A stretch of 64,000 bases of DNA from Prevotella sp. MGM2 (GTDB taxonomy: Bacteria; Bacteroidota; Bacteroidia; Bacteroidales; Bacteroidaceae): contig NZ_BEWW01000291.1 of NCBI RefSeq assembly GCF_002933955.1, positions 1 through 64,000 on the forward strand, in the 5' to 3' direction. The notes beneath the pieces were generated by a model. The model was given only the letters and a program-made list of their open reading frames with translations, was not told the origin of the DNA and ran no database searches. Positions 45,268-53,717 of this stretch are shown in pieces. Numbering within the stretch: the first letter of the stretch is position 1; each line of letters opens with the position of its first letter. A program made the position numbers and the translations under genes.

Positions 45268-46383
45268 CTATATATTAGGAAGTAATTCATCAAGTCCGGC
45301 TCCAGCAGAAGAAGTCGCTGCACTTGTAGCTACATTCAAAGTTGTCTTAACAGCCATTTGAGCTAATTTGTTATCAAGAATAGCCTTGTACCAAGTGTCC
45401 CATTGAGATTCTGCAAGGTCTTTGTTGATTGCAGCAATTGTGTCAGCCTGGATAGTAATTGCATCATCAGGCTCAACCGCAACACACGTAAAACTGTAAG
45501 GCTGGATGTTTTTGTATTCGATTGTATCCAGTGAAAAATCCTTGATGATGATACGAGTAACGCCAAGCAATCCGAATGTGATAAAATTCACGTTCACAAT
45601 TCCATTGTATTGCATAATTTTCACAAAGCGTTTCACTGCTTCGGTCGGGTACACACCTTCATCATTTGATACAATAGAGCCACTTATGTTATATGTCAAA
45701 TCACCACCAGAAACCAACTCTTTACGAGTGAAATCTCGACCTTGTACTTGAGTCAAGATTACGTTTTTACTGCTATTCATCGACACTTTGGGAGCCAGGT
45801 CGATATGAAAGACCGTCTTTGTGTCAAAAGGATCGGCCTTAGAAGACTGGAGATTGTGTTCAATCTCATTTCCAGGATTCCAAAGTTTTTCCAGCGTACT
45901 CTTCTTCTTGATTGTATAAGACTCCACGGTATTTTCATCCCAAAGCACATCATCATAATGTACCTTTTCTTGATCATCAAAAGACAATATCAGAGCTTCG
46001 GGGACTGGAGTACCATACTTGGTCTTGGCAATAAGTTTATGCCCGCCCTCGCATACAATAAAGCCAAAGTCCTCAGTGGACTTCTTGCCATTATTGATAA
46101 GCACTTTACGATTAGCCTCTTGTTGAACACGCATCGCGTCTCTCATCTTATCACGAGCATATCTTTCATACCTTGGAAGGAGGCTATTTAATTCTCCTTC
46201 CAAGGTTGACATGGCAAGTTGCTTGGCTACATGAACCAAAGCACTTTTATACGCAGATCTGGAAACATATTGAATACCGCCCTGAGTTTTTTGATAGCGC
46301 CAGTTAAGGCTGCTTACTAATTCAGAGGTTGCATTTCCTGCGTTAAACACAAGGTTAGACCATACACTATTAAAGTAACCCAT
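45268..46383 (-). CDS. DUF6046-like tail protein
   Basis: A 371-residue protein. The segment SMNSSKNVILTQVQGRDFTR, then ELVSGGDLTYNISGSIVS, is characteristic of the DUF6046 proteins that follow the tape measure gene in Bacteroidota phages. Function is not established; the location between tape measure and hub corresponds to tube-initiator/baseplate hub proteins such as T4 gp48/gp54 or Mu gpN. It begins 3 bases after the tape measure stop. Confidence 0.7.
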   Translation of the reverse strand: MGYFNSVWSNLVFNAGNATSELVSSLNWRYQKTQGGIQYVSRSAYKSALVHVAKQLAMSTLEGELNSLLPRYERYARDKMRDAMRVQQEANRKVLINNGKKSTEDFGFIVCEGGHKLIAKTKYGTPVPEALILSFDDQEKVHYDDVLWDENTVESYTIKKKSTLEKLWNPGNEIEHNLQSSKADPFDTKTVFHIDLAPKVSMNSSKNVILTQVQGRDFTRKELVSGGDLTYNISGSIVSNDEGVYPTEAVKRFVKIMQYNGIVNVNFITFGLLGVTRIIIKDFSLDTIEYKNIQPYSFTCVAVEPDDAITIQADTIAAINKDLAESQWDTWYKAILDNKLAQMAVKTTLNVATSAATSSAGAGLDELLPNI

Positions 46384-46386
46384 ACA

Positions 46387-49300
46387 TTATGTGTTTGAAA
46401 GGCCATTTAGCATCATTGTTCCGTCGGCGGCGGCTTCATAGAGTGCGTAGGCAACTTTTTCTTTTAATTTTTCAATTATTGCAACATTGTTTTCGTTGGT
46501 CATATCAATTGAATCCACCTTCATCAAATTCTGGATGTTGATGTTAATCTGCTTCGGAATGGCACGCTCCTTCTGATGAGATTTATAGTCAGATGTCCGG
46601 GTGCCGGTACGTCCACCGTTGTTTGTACCTTTATTATGGTTATTTCCAGTAGGAGTATGCACACCGGGTGCGTTAGGCTTAGCAACAGCATTACCCATCT
46701 GCTGAGGCGTCATAGTAACGCCTGTCGTCCTATAAGTCTGCTGAGGCGTAAATAAATTGTTACCGTTATTCCACGATGGCCACCAGCTAAATGGTTGTTC
46801 CTTGTTCGTATTTGTCAATGGATTCCATAACAAGCCATTAGTGGTCAAATTATTATTATCCGTCCCCCAATTGTACGGGCTGGCACTATTATAACCCCAG
46901 CCGGAGTTAATTGGATATACAGTAGGAAATAAAGTAGGCCATTGTGCGTTGACGTTTTGAACGGTTGTCAACAACGTATTCATATTGTTAGACATATCCA
47001 CCAATCCCTGTGAAATCTGAGCTGGTTGATTATTGTCATCGATAAGTTCCCATTGTTTAGTGGTCGCGTTCCAACGCCATTTCTGACCATTCAGTTCTTT
47101 TATTTCTCCATCATGTGAACCAGACAGTGCCTCATTAGAGCCCATAAACGATTGAGCTAATGTAAGCAATGTATTGGCGTATGTCTGGAGTGCCTGAGTG
47201 GATGGGTCTGCTTCAAGCCCAAGCTTCTGGATAGATTCCAAAAGACGTTGCATCTGACCAGCAGCGGTTTGAGCCATAACTTCTGGCGTTTCACGGCCTG
47301 AAGGGTCACGCCATATACCATCGCCAGCATAGCCCATATTACGGAACCAACTGGTAACATCATTTGGATTATAGTCCACCAATGTCTGACCGAGAACATC
47401 ATAGTCACCCCATCGCAATGCCCGAACTACATCATTTTCTGTCAAATTACCAGCGGCTAATTTCTCTTTGAAATCGGCAATAGCATTTTGAGCCTCAACC
47501 ATTTGGTACATTGATTTCCAAAGAAGCTGAGCACCCATATATGACTTAGCAATGTCTTCTCCAGACCAATATTTAGCGACATCAGTATCTTCATTCCACT
47601 GATCCGGGCGAATCAAAGTTGCCCATGAAGCGGGACCGTATGTGGCGGCAAACGTATCACGCCAATTCTTCGCGTCTTCAACAGTAGCTTTTCCATAAAG
47701 AATCTGAGCCAAACGATGCTGATTCTCGTCCATAATTTTTGAACGGTACTGTCCATGTAGCAGTTCCATTGCCGCAGCCACATCATACATAACAGCATCG
47801 TTGGTGTCGGATGAACCTTTAGGGTTAGCAAACCTAATATACTTTCCATTAGCATCTTGATAATACCAATCGCCACCGTAATTACGAACTGACAACCCAA
47901 ATTCCTGACCGTATTTATTAAAGAGTTCGGCTGCACGAGAAGCTGCACCACGGCTACCCCACATAGAGTCAGCTGCATAAAACTTCTCATACATAGTTTT
48001 ATACGTTTCATTGCCAACATCTTTTGTAGTAGTCGCATTTGGTGTCTCAATGCCCAGCAACTCTTTCATCAATTCAATACGGCGCTGAATTAGGTCGTTT
48101 ATGTCGTAATTCTTACGCCACACAAATTCAAGATAACGCTCAGTACGAGTATTACCATTCAATAAAGCGCCGTCAAGAAGTTGATGGCTATTGGAGAAAT
48201 TATCAACAAATCCAGAAAGAGCATTAAGGTTCTGATTGAAACTGGCTAAAGATGCACCTAATCCACCAAGAGCCAAACCTGCGGCGGCTATCCACCCAAT
48301 AGGGCCTCCAACCATTGCAGCCATGCCTGCCGCAGCAAATAGTCCTCCAGAAGCAACATCCAAACCATTTGCATTTTCTTTAGTCATCTGGTGCATACCA
48401 AGACCCATAACGGTTGCACCAACTCCCATTTTGCCAAACCCTTTAAGACCATTCTTGATTTGCATGTTGCGAACACGCTTGTTGAACGTCTTTTGATTCT
48501 GCTTATATCGCTTTAGTGCAGCTGCATCTTCTGCTTGGCGAGCCTGATACACCCCAGAGTTCCATGCAGCTACTTCTGCCTCTCTTCCAAGATTGTCTAT
48601 TCTGTTAAGATAATATCCACTGGTTGAAGCATGAGGTCTGGACAAATCCAAGCCTTTAGCTGCTTTCATGTACTGTTTATATGACAATGGAGCAAACCCC
48701 GCTATACCCATAGGAACTCCAAATGCAGATAACTGACCCGTATTTAACATACTGCCAGGTGCTGCTACAGGGACTGTGTTTCCAATAGCAGTTACTACAT
48801 TACCCAATCTTCGCTTAAACCACCCACCTTGCCCTAAAGTAGTGCCTAAAACAAGTAGCCTCTTATTAAGATTGCCAAATACACCAGACAGCCCAATAAG
48901 TACACTGCCTACCTTCCTTAAACCCAAGAGTCCAAGAAATACACTTCTAAGAGCCGTTACAGCTTTGACGACGGGCCAAATCATCAACTGAAACTTAGCC
49001 CATGTCTTGACGAGACCACCAAATTTATCAAAGAACCAAACAAACCATTTAGAAGCATCTATCAAAATCTGAATAAACTCTATCAGACTATTAGCCACCT
49101 CCTTGAACACCTTCTGTGCATCAGGATTCTTGTTCGGGTCCATCCAATTGATTGCCATCTTCATCCAACCACGCAAAGCCCCCTGCACTCCATTAAATGC
49201 AGTGACCCCCTGATCTGTGAACACAGAAACAAGTTGTGCCCATAAACCTTGGAATGTATTTTGTTTTTCTTCTGCCAAACGACGGGTCATACCTCCGGCT

Positions 49301-50646
49301 AAGAAGTTTTCCAGATAAACTTTCTCCCATTTATCTGCATGGGTTGCGAGAGCTACTGCTCCAGAAGCCGCTGTCTTATGGAATATACGATAATAGGCAT
49401 CAACATCCAGATTCTTATCGTGAAGTTCCTGGAATATCTGAAGTATGTCTTTTCTTTGACCGTTCTTATCTGTAAGACTAATTCCTATATCTTCCCAGCC
49501 AGCTCTTTGTTTTTTAGTTGGATTCGCAAGGTTGGCCATAATAGTACGCATTGTAGTACCAGCCTGAGAACCCTTGATACCAGCATCTCCTAACACGCCA
49601 ATAGCAGCTGTAGCTTCTTCAAAAGAAACATTGCCGGCAGACAGAAGTGAAGCCGCATATTTATAAGCTTCTGCAATCTCTGTCAATGTAGTATTTGACA
49701 TGGTGAATGTATTGGTCATAATGTCCGCAGCATTACGCATCTTATTTGGCTCAATGTTGTAAGCGGTCATAATGTTTGTGACCAAATCAGCAGTTTTACC
49801 AAGCTCGGTATCACCAACCAGCGCAATGTCTGCAATAGGACTAATTGCTTGCTGGATAGCATTTACATTGAAACCGGCCATTGCCAAGAACTTCGCGGCA
49901 TCGGCAACTTCCGTTACCTTGAACTTAGTCTTCATACCGACATTGCGGACGACCTGAGTCATTTGTGCAAATCTGCCGGCAAAATTTTCAGCGGTGTCGT
50001 GAGATTTCAAGATGTTCTCAACGGTTTTCATCGCATTGTCATACTCTGCGGCCTGATTAACGACTTCGGAAACCAGCATACCGGCTCCAGCAATACCATA
50101 GGCTATGCCCATGCCCTTGAGCATATCAATAGCCATACCGCCATTATTAGGAAGCGGAGTAGGACCCCAAAGCTTATATCCAAGATTAGTTGGGTGTCGC
50201 ATTACTGAGGTTGCGTAACGCCTTGTAGCTGCTGTGGTCGTACTGGATGAGCGTGAAGGCGCTGTCCTTGTACGCGAACTGGAACCGCCAATAGGTGCGG
50301 CGGTAGCGGCAGTACGAGATGCTGTTTTTTTCTTATTGCCAACACCTCCTAAAGTCACACCCATTGCATTAAGCTGTTGCACTTCGACTTTTGCCATTTG
50401 CAAAGCGCGAATCAGCTTGCCAATCTTCTGAGTAGCTGGACGAGTATCAATCTTAACCGAGTATTTACCCCGATTAAGCGCACTCATAGTTTCCACGAGA
50501 CCACGGACTTTACGCTGTAAATCCATTATTGGTTTCGTAGCCTTATCCATTGATGCAACGGCCCGCTTAAACGAATTGATTGCGGATTGAGCGTTGGCTG
50601 CATCAACATTTACAATATAATTGACTTGATATGTTTGTCCGGTCAT
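46387..50646 (-). CDS. Tail tape measure protein
   Basis: A 1419-residue protein that sets tail length. Residues about 200-460 match the TP901-type tape measure core (EYDNAMKTVENILKSHDTAE, KFLAMAGFNVNAIQQAIS, GDAGIKGSQAGTTMRTIMAN). A hydrophobic Gly/Ala-rich stretch near residue 760 (GLFAAAGMAAMVGGPIGWIA) could insert into the membrane during DNA ejection. A Gly/Asn-rich, low-complexity region lies near residues 1230-1370 (NNHNKGTNNGGRTGTRTSDY). The CTATTCTT motif lies 20 bases before its ATG, after a hairpin. Confidence 0.92.
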   Translation of the reverse strand: MTGQTYQVNYIVNVDAANAQSAINSFKRAVASMDKATKPIMDLQRKVRGLVETMSALNRGKYSVKIDTRPATQKIGKLIRALQMAKVEVQQLNAMGVTLGGVGNKKKTASRTAATAAPIGGSSSRTRTAPSRSSSTTTAATRRYATSVMRHPTNLGYKLWGPTPLPNNGGMAIDMLKGMGIAYGIAGAGMLVSEVVNQAAEYDNAMKTVENILKSHDTAENFAGRFAQMTQVVRNVGMKTKFKVTEVADAAKFLAMAGFNVNAIQQAISPIADIALVGDTELGKTADLVTNIMTAYNIEPNKMRNAADIMTNTFTMSNTTLTEIAEAYKYAASLLSAGNVSFEEATAAIGVLGDAGIKGSQAGTTMRTIMANLANPTKKQRAGWEDIGISLTDKNGQRKDILQIFQELHDKNLDVDAYYRIFHKTAASGAVALATHADKWEKVYLENFLAGGMTRRLAEEKQNTFQGLWAQLVSVFTDQGVTAFNGVQGALRGWMKMAINWMDPNKNPDAQKVFKEVANSLIEFIQILIDASKWFVWFFDKFGGLVKTWAKFQLMIWPVVKAVTALRSVFLGLLGLRKVGSVLIGLSGVFGNLNKRLLVLGTTLGQGGWFKRRLGNVVTAIGNTVPVAAPGSMLNTGQLSAFGVPMGIAGFAPLSYKQYMKAAKGLDLSRPHASTSGYYLNRIDNLGREAEVAAWNSGVYQARQAEDAAALKRYKQNQKTFNKRVRNMQIKNGLKGFGKMGVGATVMGLGMHQMTKENANGLDVASGGLFAAAGMAAMVGGPIGWIAAAGLALGGLGASLASFNQNLNALSGFVDNFSNSHQLLDGALLNGNTRTERYLEFVWRKNYDINDLIQRRIELMKELLGIETPNATTTKDVGNETYKTMYEKFYAADSMWGSRGAASRAAELFNKYGQEFGLSVRNYGGDWYYQDANGKYIRFANPKGSSDTNDAVMYDVAAAMELLHGQYRSKIMDENQHRLAQILYGKATVEDAKNWRDTFAATYGPASWATLIRPDQWNEDTDVAKYWSGEDIAKSYMGAQLLWKSMYQMVEAQNAIADFKEKLAAGNLTENDVVRALRWGDYDVLGQTLVDYNPNDVTSWFRNMGYAGDGIWRDPSGRETPEVMAQTAAGQMQRLLESIQKLGLEADPSTQALQTYANTLLTLAQSFMGSNEALSGSHDGEIKELNGQKWRWNATTKQWELIDDNNQPAQISQGLVDMSNNMNTLLTTVQNVNAQWPTLFPTVYPINSGWGYNSASPYNWGTDNNNLTTNGLLWNPLTNTNKEQPFSWWPSWNNGNNLFTPQQTYRTTGVTMTPQQMGNAVAKPNAPGVHTPTGNNHNKGTNNGGRTGTRTSDYKSHQKERAIPKQININIQNLMKVDSIDMTNENNVAIIEKLKEKVAYALYEAAADGTMMLNGLSNT

Positions 50647-50666
50647 AATCGAATCAGTCTTTTACA

Positions 50667-50674
50667 AAGAATAG
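50667..50674 (-). promoter_or_regulatory. CTATTCTT late motif before the tape measure gene
   Basis: CTCTATTCTT on the minus strand, ending 20 bases before the ATG at 50646, followed by TGTAAAAGACTGAT. Lies directly after the hairpin at 50706-50734, which fits a new transcription start after termination. Confidence 0.5.
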
Positions 50675-50705
50675 AGATAGGAGATGAGGCATGGGGAAAA
50701 GATTA

Positions 50706-50734
50706 GCCCCGTTACACGATATTTGTAACGGGGC
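50706..50734 (-). terminator. Hairpin after the tail-assembly chaperone gene
   Basis: A perfect 10-bp stem GCCCCGTTAC / GTAACGGGGC with a 9-base loop, 20 bases past the stop of the frameshift extension. On the minus strand TAATCTTTTCC follows, a moderate U-tract. It may reduce transcription into the tape measure gene. Confidence 0.65.
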
Positions 50735-50753
50735 CTTTCAACGAGTTATCGAA

Positions 50754-51316
50754 TTACAATCCTAAAGCATTTGCGTGTCTGGTGATGACCATTTGACTGT
50801 GCATCCACTCCGCATCGCACACCAGCCTGGCAAAATCGTCTTCATCAAGGTCATCGATATTAACACCTGGAAAGTAATGTCGCAAGAGAATTATCTTTTG
50901 ACGAAAATAGTCATCCTCTCTTACTTCCCAGGTTTCGATAAATTTATGACACGACCGCCGCGCATCTGAATGATGTTGTTCAGCTGTCCCATAAGACCGA
51001 AGAGGAACAGAGAGTCGTCATCAATGAGTTCCTTGTCGCCATCCAAGAAGCAGTCACGCGCAAGCTGACGCATAGCCGAAGCCTGATCTTTCTGTGCGAA
51101 AGTCATGTACTTGGAGAACGTGATGAACGAAGGCTGGCAGAAGTAGCCGATATAGACGTCCTTTTCATCGTCCGGATCGCCGTCCACCATAAGCGGAAAA
51201 ATCTTTGCTTTGGGGTTGTTAGCTTTCAGGTCTGCAACCTTCTTTTCAACGGCTGCACGGAGCTTGGGATCGAGTTCTTCGATGGTCTGAAGCTCAAGAG
51301 TTTCTTTTTCTTCCAT
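50754..51316 (-). CDS. Tail-assembly chaperone, -1 frameshift fusion (gpGT-like)
   Basis: The 131-residue frame (stop at 50921) carries the heptamer A AAT TTA six codons before its stop. A -1 shift there joins 126 residues to 61 further residues (IETWEVREDDYFRQKIILLR ... ITRHANALGL) ending at 50754. The -1 frame is open, has normal codon use, and fills a gap just before the tape measure gene. This is the pattern of lambda gpG/gpGT and similar proteins, in which the short form is abundant and the fusion binds tape measure protein. No experiment supports it here. Confidence 0.75.
50921..51316 (-). CDS. Tail-assembly chaperone, short form (gpG-like)
   Basis: A 131-residue protein: MEEKETLELQTIEELDPKLR, a middle with DEKDVYIGYFCQPSFITF, then RQLARDCFLDGDKELIDDD. 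Similar small acidic proteins between tube and tape measure serve as tail-assembly chaperones. Its 3' end contains a canonical slippery site (50939-50945), and the frame continues productively in -1. It follows a strong terminator at 51397-51428, and a CTATTCTa motif 34 bases upstream may drive it. Confidence 0.8.
   Translation of the reverse strand: MEEKETLELQTIEELDPKLRAAVEKKVADLKANNPKAKIFPLMVDGDPDDEKDVYIGYFCQPSFITFSKYMTFAQKDQASAMRQLARDCFLDGDKELIDDDSLFLFGLMGQLNNIIQMRGGRVINLSKPGK
50939..50945 (-). other. -1 ribosomal frameshift heptamer AAATTTA
   Basis: Heptamer A AAT TTA is in the zero frame of the chaperone gene (codons ATA AAT TTA) and fits X XXY YYZ with both tRNAs able to re-pair after a -1 slip (AAA TTT). 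It lies 15 bases before the zero-frame stop codon. I did not identify a clear downstream stem-loop. Confidence 0.75.
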
Positions 51317-51349
51317 GATTCGTTTATAAATTAAAGTTGATACTCAATA

Positions 51350-51357
51350 TAGAATAG
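51350..51357 (-). promoter_or_regulatory. Variant late motif before the chaperone gene
   Basis: CTATTCTA on the minus strand (one mismatch to CTATTCTT), 34 bases before the ATG at 51316, which is further than in the four other copies. It lies just after the terminator at 51397-51428. Confidence 0.35.
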
Positions 51358-51396
51358 GGCGTCACTTATTCAAAGGAGTGAAAATCTTCAAGAAAA

Positions 51397-51428
51397 ATGC
51401 GGCACCAGAATCATTACTGGCGCCGCAT
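51397..51428 (-). terminator. Rho-independent terminator after the tail tube gene
   Basis: On the minus strand a 12-bp stem ATGCGGCGCCAG / CTGGTGCCGCAT (one G-U pair) with an 8-base loop is followed by TTTTTC. It lies 33 bases after the tube gene stop at 51461. Strong and complete. Confidence 0.9.
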
Positions 51429-51460
51429 CCGTTCACTCTAATAAATCCTATGGAAGAAAA

Positions 51461-51910
51461 TTATTTAGTGCTCAGTTCAATCTTGAAGGGGTTAAGCTCG
51501 AACTCTTTAGTGATGTTGGTGTCATCCTGTGATACCTCCATGCCATCCTCGTTGAAAAGACAGCCCTTCAGAGTCACAGTCTCCGTAGAGAAATCCTGAG
51601 AATTGAACTCGTTTGCGAAAGACAACACAAGATCAAATTCGCCCAGAGCCATCAAAGAGCCTTTGAGTGCTCGCAGCTGAACCTGAGTATTGTAGTCCAT
51701 CGTAATCTGAGCAGTGTACTCAGTGTTACCAAAACCACGATTTACCGGCTCACCTCCAAGACCATAATTGGTCTCAACCTTCTTCTTTTTGTTCCACTTA
51801 ATAGCGGTCACACCCTGAAGGATGATTGGATTAGGGTTTGCTGACCCCGTAAGTGCCAAGGATGTCAGCTGAACCATTGCCCATGAATAGGCTACGTTAT
51901 TGATAATCAT
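51461..51910 (-). CDS. Tail tube protein
   Basis: A 149-residue protein immediately after the sheath gene. MIINNVAYSWAMVQLTSLAL, the segment GVTAIKWNKKKKVETNYGLG, and YTAQITMDYNTQVQLRAL fit the compact beta-sandwich of contractile tail tube proteins. Tube monomers stack as hexamers around the tape measure protein. Its own strong terminator follows, suggesting that sheath and tube are expressed as a high-level unit. Confidence 0.8.
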   Translation of the reverse strand: MIINNVAYSWAMVQLTSLALTGSANPNPIILQGVTAIKWNKKKKVETNYGLGGEPVNRGFGNTEYTAQITMDYNTQVQLRALKGSLMALGEFDLVLSFANEFNSQDFSTETVTLKGCLFNEDGMEVSQDDTNITKEFELNPFKIELSTK

Positions 51911-51928
51911 TGTCGTATGTAATTTTTA

Positions 51929-53263
51929 TTACTGCTGACTAACGTAAAGACCTTCCGTAACCTCGATAGACTCTGCACAGCCCATCGGCACGATACCATA
52001 CGAGAGGGTCAGCTTTTTGGTGACAAGAATATTCTGTTCAGCAGGAACGGTTACGAAAGCTGTTCCACTGATTTCCTCTGCACTCTCCATCTCATTCAGA
52101 ATGTCTTTGAGAAGGTTCTCGAAAACAGTAACCTGAGCAGAAGACAGATTGCCATTAGAGGGGTCAACTTTGATCGGTGAGTTCACGTAAGGCAGCAAGG
52201 CGATACGAATAAGGCGACGAGACTTGTTGATAGTTCTGTTACGTGAAATGGTACAGAAATCACCAGCAGAACAAGTGTGGTCGTTAGCAAAGTATGTGTG
52301 TCCTTCCAGTCCCTCGAAAGAACGTACAAACACATAACCAGCCTCTTCCAGTGCATTGAGCTGAGACTTGCTCAGTGCCGAATAACTCAAGCCATTGGTG
52401 ATGAGTCCATCAACAACAGTGGAGTCGCCAAATCCCATTTCGATTGCCGGAACATAGTTTACAAGGTCAAACTGACGAACCCAGCCGATAGACTCACCAA
52501 CGCCAGCCTGAGTCAGAGTGCCCAATGCAAGTCCTACAACGCCGACAGGAGTCGTAGATTCAAGCGATGCTTGCATACGGCGAACATCTTCTTCCATTGA
52601 CTGAGACAAAAGTACAGTCACGTAACGAGCGTCCACTACGCAAGAGGGGATCTGGCTGACCGCAATCTTATTGGAAGTGGTAGTGCCAATCTTGACCTTT
52701 GATGTGTTTGCGCAAAGCAAAATTGAAGCAGGGGCGAAATACTCATCAGCAAGCTCAACAGCTGCACGGTTGATGTCGGCCACAAGACCGATAGAGTAAG
52801 CGTTTGCACTCTCATCAGGCTTAGTCCAAAGCTGTTGCTCTGTCCATACACCAATCTGGAAGATTGCGCCACTGGCTGCACGCTGCATCTCAATGATGGC
52901 GTTCCAGTCATTAGAACAATCTGCAAACATCACGAACAGACGACCGCTTCCACCGGCCATGTTGAAGAACTGGCGAATGTGATAGTAAGGAATACCTGCC
53001 AATACATCGGTGCTGGCATTGGTTTCGCTATCAACTTCTCCAGTATAAGCGGTAATACCAGCCTCTATTGCATCATTAAGGCTATTCAACTCTATCACCT
53101 TGTCCTTCCAGGCATCTGCGATGTTCGCTCCACCGCCGGTAGTCCAAAAGTTAGTCTGACCAGAGATGTCAAAAATGAGACCACACACATTTTCAATGGT
53201 GTTGGAGCGCAATACCGGAATATTGCCGTCCGTGTCTTTCATAAAAACATTTCCTAATGCCAT
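51929..53263 (-). CDS. Tail sheath protein (DUF2586-like)
   Basis: A 444-residue protein. GLIFDISGQTNFWTTGGGAN, IPYYHIRQFFNMAGGSGRLF and IGLVADINRAAVELADEYF match the Bacteroidota-type tail sheath family (DUF2586). The C-terminal third (NRTINKSRRLIRIALLPYVN, AEEISGTAFVTVPAEQNIL) is the conserved handshake domain. Its presence establishes a contractile tail. Length is near the usual sheath size. Confidence 0.88.
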   Translation of the reverse strand: MALGNVFMKDTDGNIPVLRSNTIENVCGLIFDISGQTNFWTTGGGANIADAWKDKVIELNSLNDAIEAGITAYTGEVDSETNASTDVLAGIPYYHIRQFFNMAGGSGRLFVMFADCSNDWNAIIEMQRAASGAIFQIGVWTEQQLWTKPDESANAYSIGLVADINRAAVELADEYFAPASILLCANTSKVKIGTTTSNKIAVSQIPSCVVDARYVTVLLSQSMEEDVRRMQASLESTTPVGVVGLALGTLTQAGVGESIGWVRQFDLVNYVPAIEMGFGDSTVVDGLITNGLSYSALSKSQLNALEEAGYVFVRSFEGLEGHTYFANDHTCSAGDFCTISRNRTINKSRRLIRIALLPYVNSPIKVDPSNGNLSSAQVTVFENLLKDILNEMESAEEISGTAFVTVPAEQNILVTKKLTLSYGIVPMGCAESIEVTEGLYVSQQ

Positions 53264-53275
53264 TGTATTATAGTT

Positions 53276-53617
53276 TTATTGTTTGCAAAATGGATTTTGG
53301 TAGAGGACTGCATCCTTCAGGAAAACTTTCGGAGTATCTGCTGAAAATACACCGCCCAGTTTGTCAAAATACACAGCCTTCTCTTCTGTATGATTCTTCA
53401 GATAGGCGAGCACGTATTCGGGAATATCGTCCTGTGATTTAGCACTGGCTTCATCTTTCTCTTCTGTAGCAGAATCTTCAACTTTTGTAGCCTCTGTTTC
53501 AGGCTCAACCACTTCAGTCTTTTCGACCTCTGTATTTTCTTTTGTGGCCTCGACTTCTTGTGCAATTGCCTGTTCAGCAACCGGCGCATTGTCTTCGGCC
53601 TTCTTTATTTTAGCCAT
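53276..53617 (-). CDS. Hypothetical acidic protein between capsid and sheath
   Basis: A 113-residue protein with a low-complexity Glu/Ala/Val/Thr-rich first half (TKENTEVEKTEVVEPETEAT) and a better-defined C-terminus (PEYVLAYLKNHTEEKAVYF, FLKDAVLYQNPFC). Similar small proteins follow major capsid genes in Bacteroidota phages; a decoration or neck role is possible. The gene starts 27 bases after a strong terminator, so readthrough or an unseen promoter must serve it. Confidence 0.65.
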   Translation of the reverse strand: MAKIKKAEDNAPVAEQAIAQEVEATKENTEVEKTEVVEPETEATKVEDSATEEKDEASAKSQDDIPEYVLAYLKNHTEEKAVYFDKLGGVFSADTPKVFLKDAVLYQNPFCKQ

Positions 53618-53643
53618 AAGATTATTTTATTGAGTTACAATTA

Positions 53644-53682
53644 AAAAGAGGAATGGAGTTTCGGTATCTCCACTCCTCTTTT
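53644..53682 (-). terminator. Rho-independent terminator after the major capsid gene
   Basis: On the minus strand a 15-bp stem (one U-G pair) beginning AAAAGAGGAGTGGAG and ending CTCCATTCCTCTTTT with a 9-base loop runs into TTTAATTG. It lies 35 bases past the capsid stop. The complementary A-run suggests it also works on the opposite strand. Confidence 0.88.
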
Positions 53683-53717
53683 GATGATACAATTACACTT
53701 CGTGATTCAACATCTCT

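Noticed and set aside
50754-50969. Plus-strand frame at 50775-50969 as a gene
   Set aside because: The minus-strand -1 frame in the same place continues a known gene through a canonical slippery site and is far more convincing.
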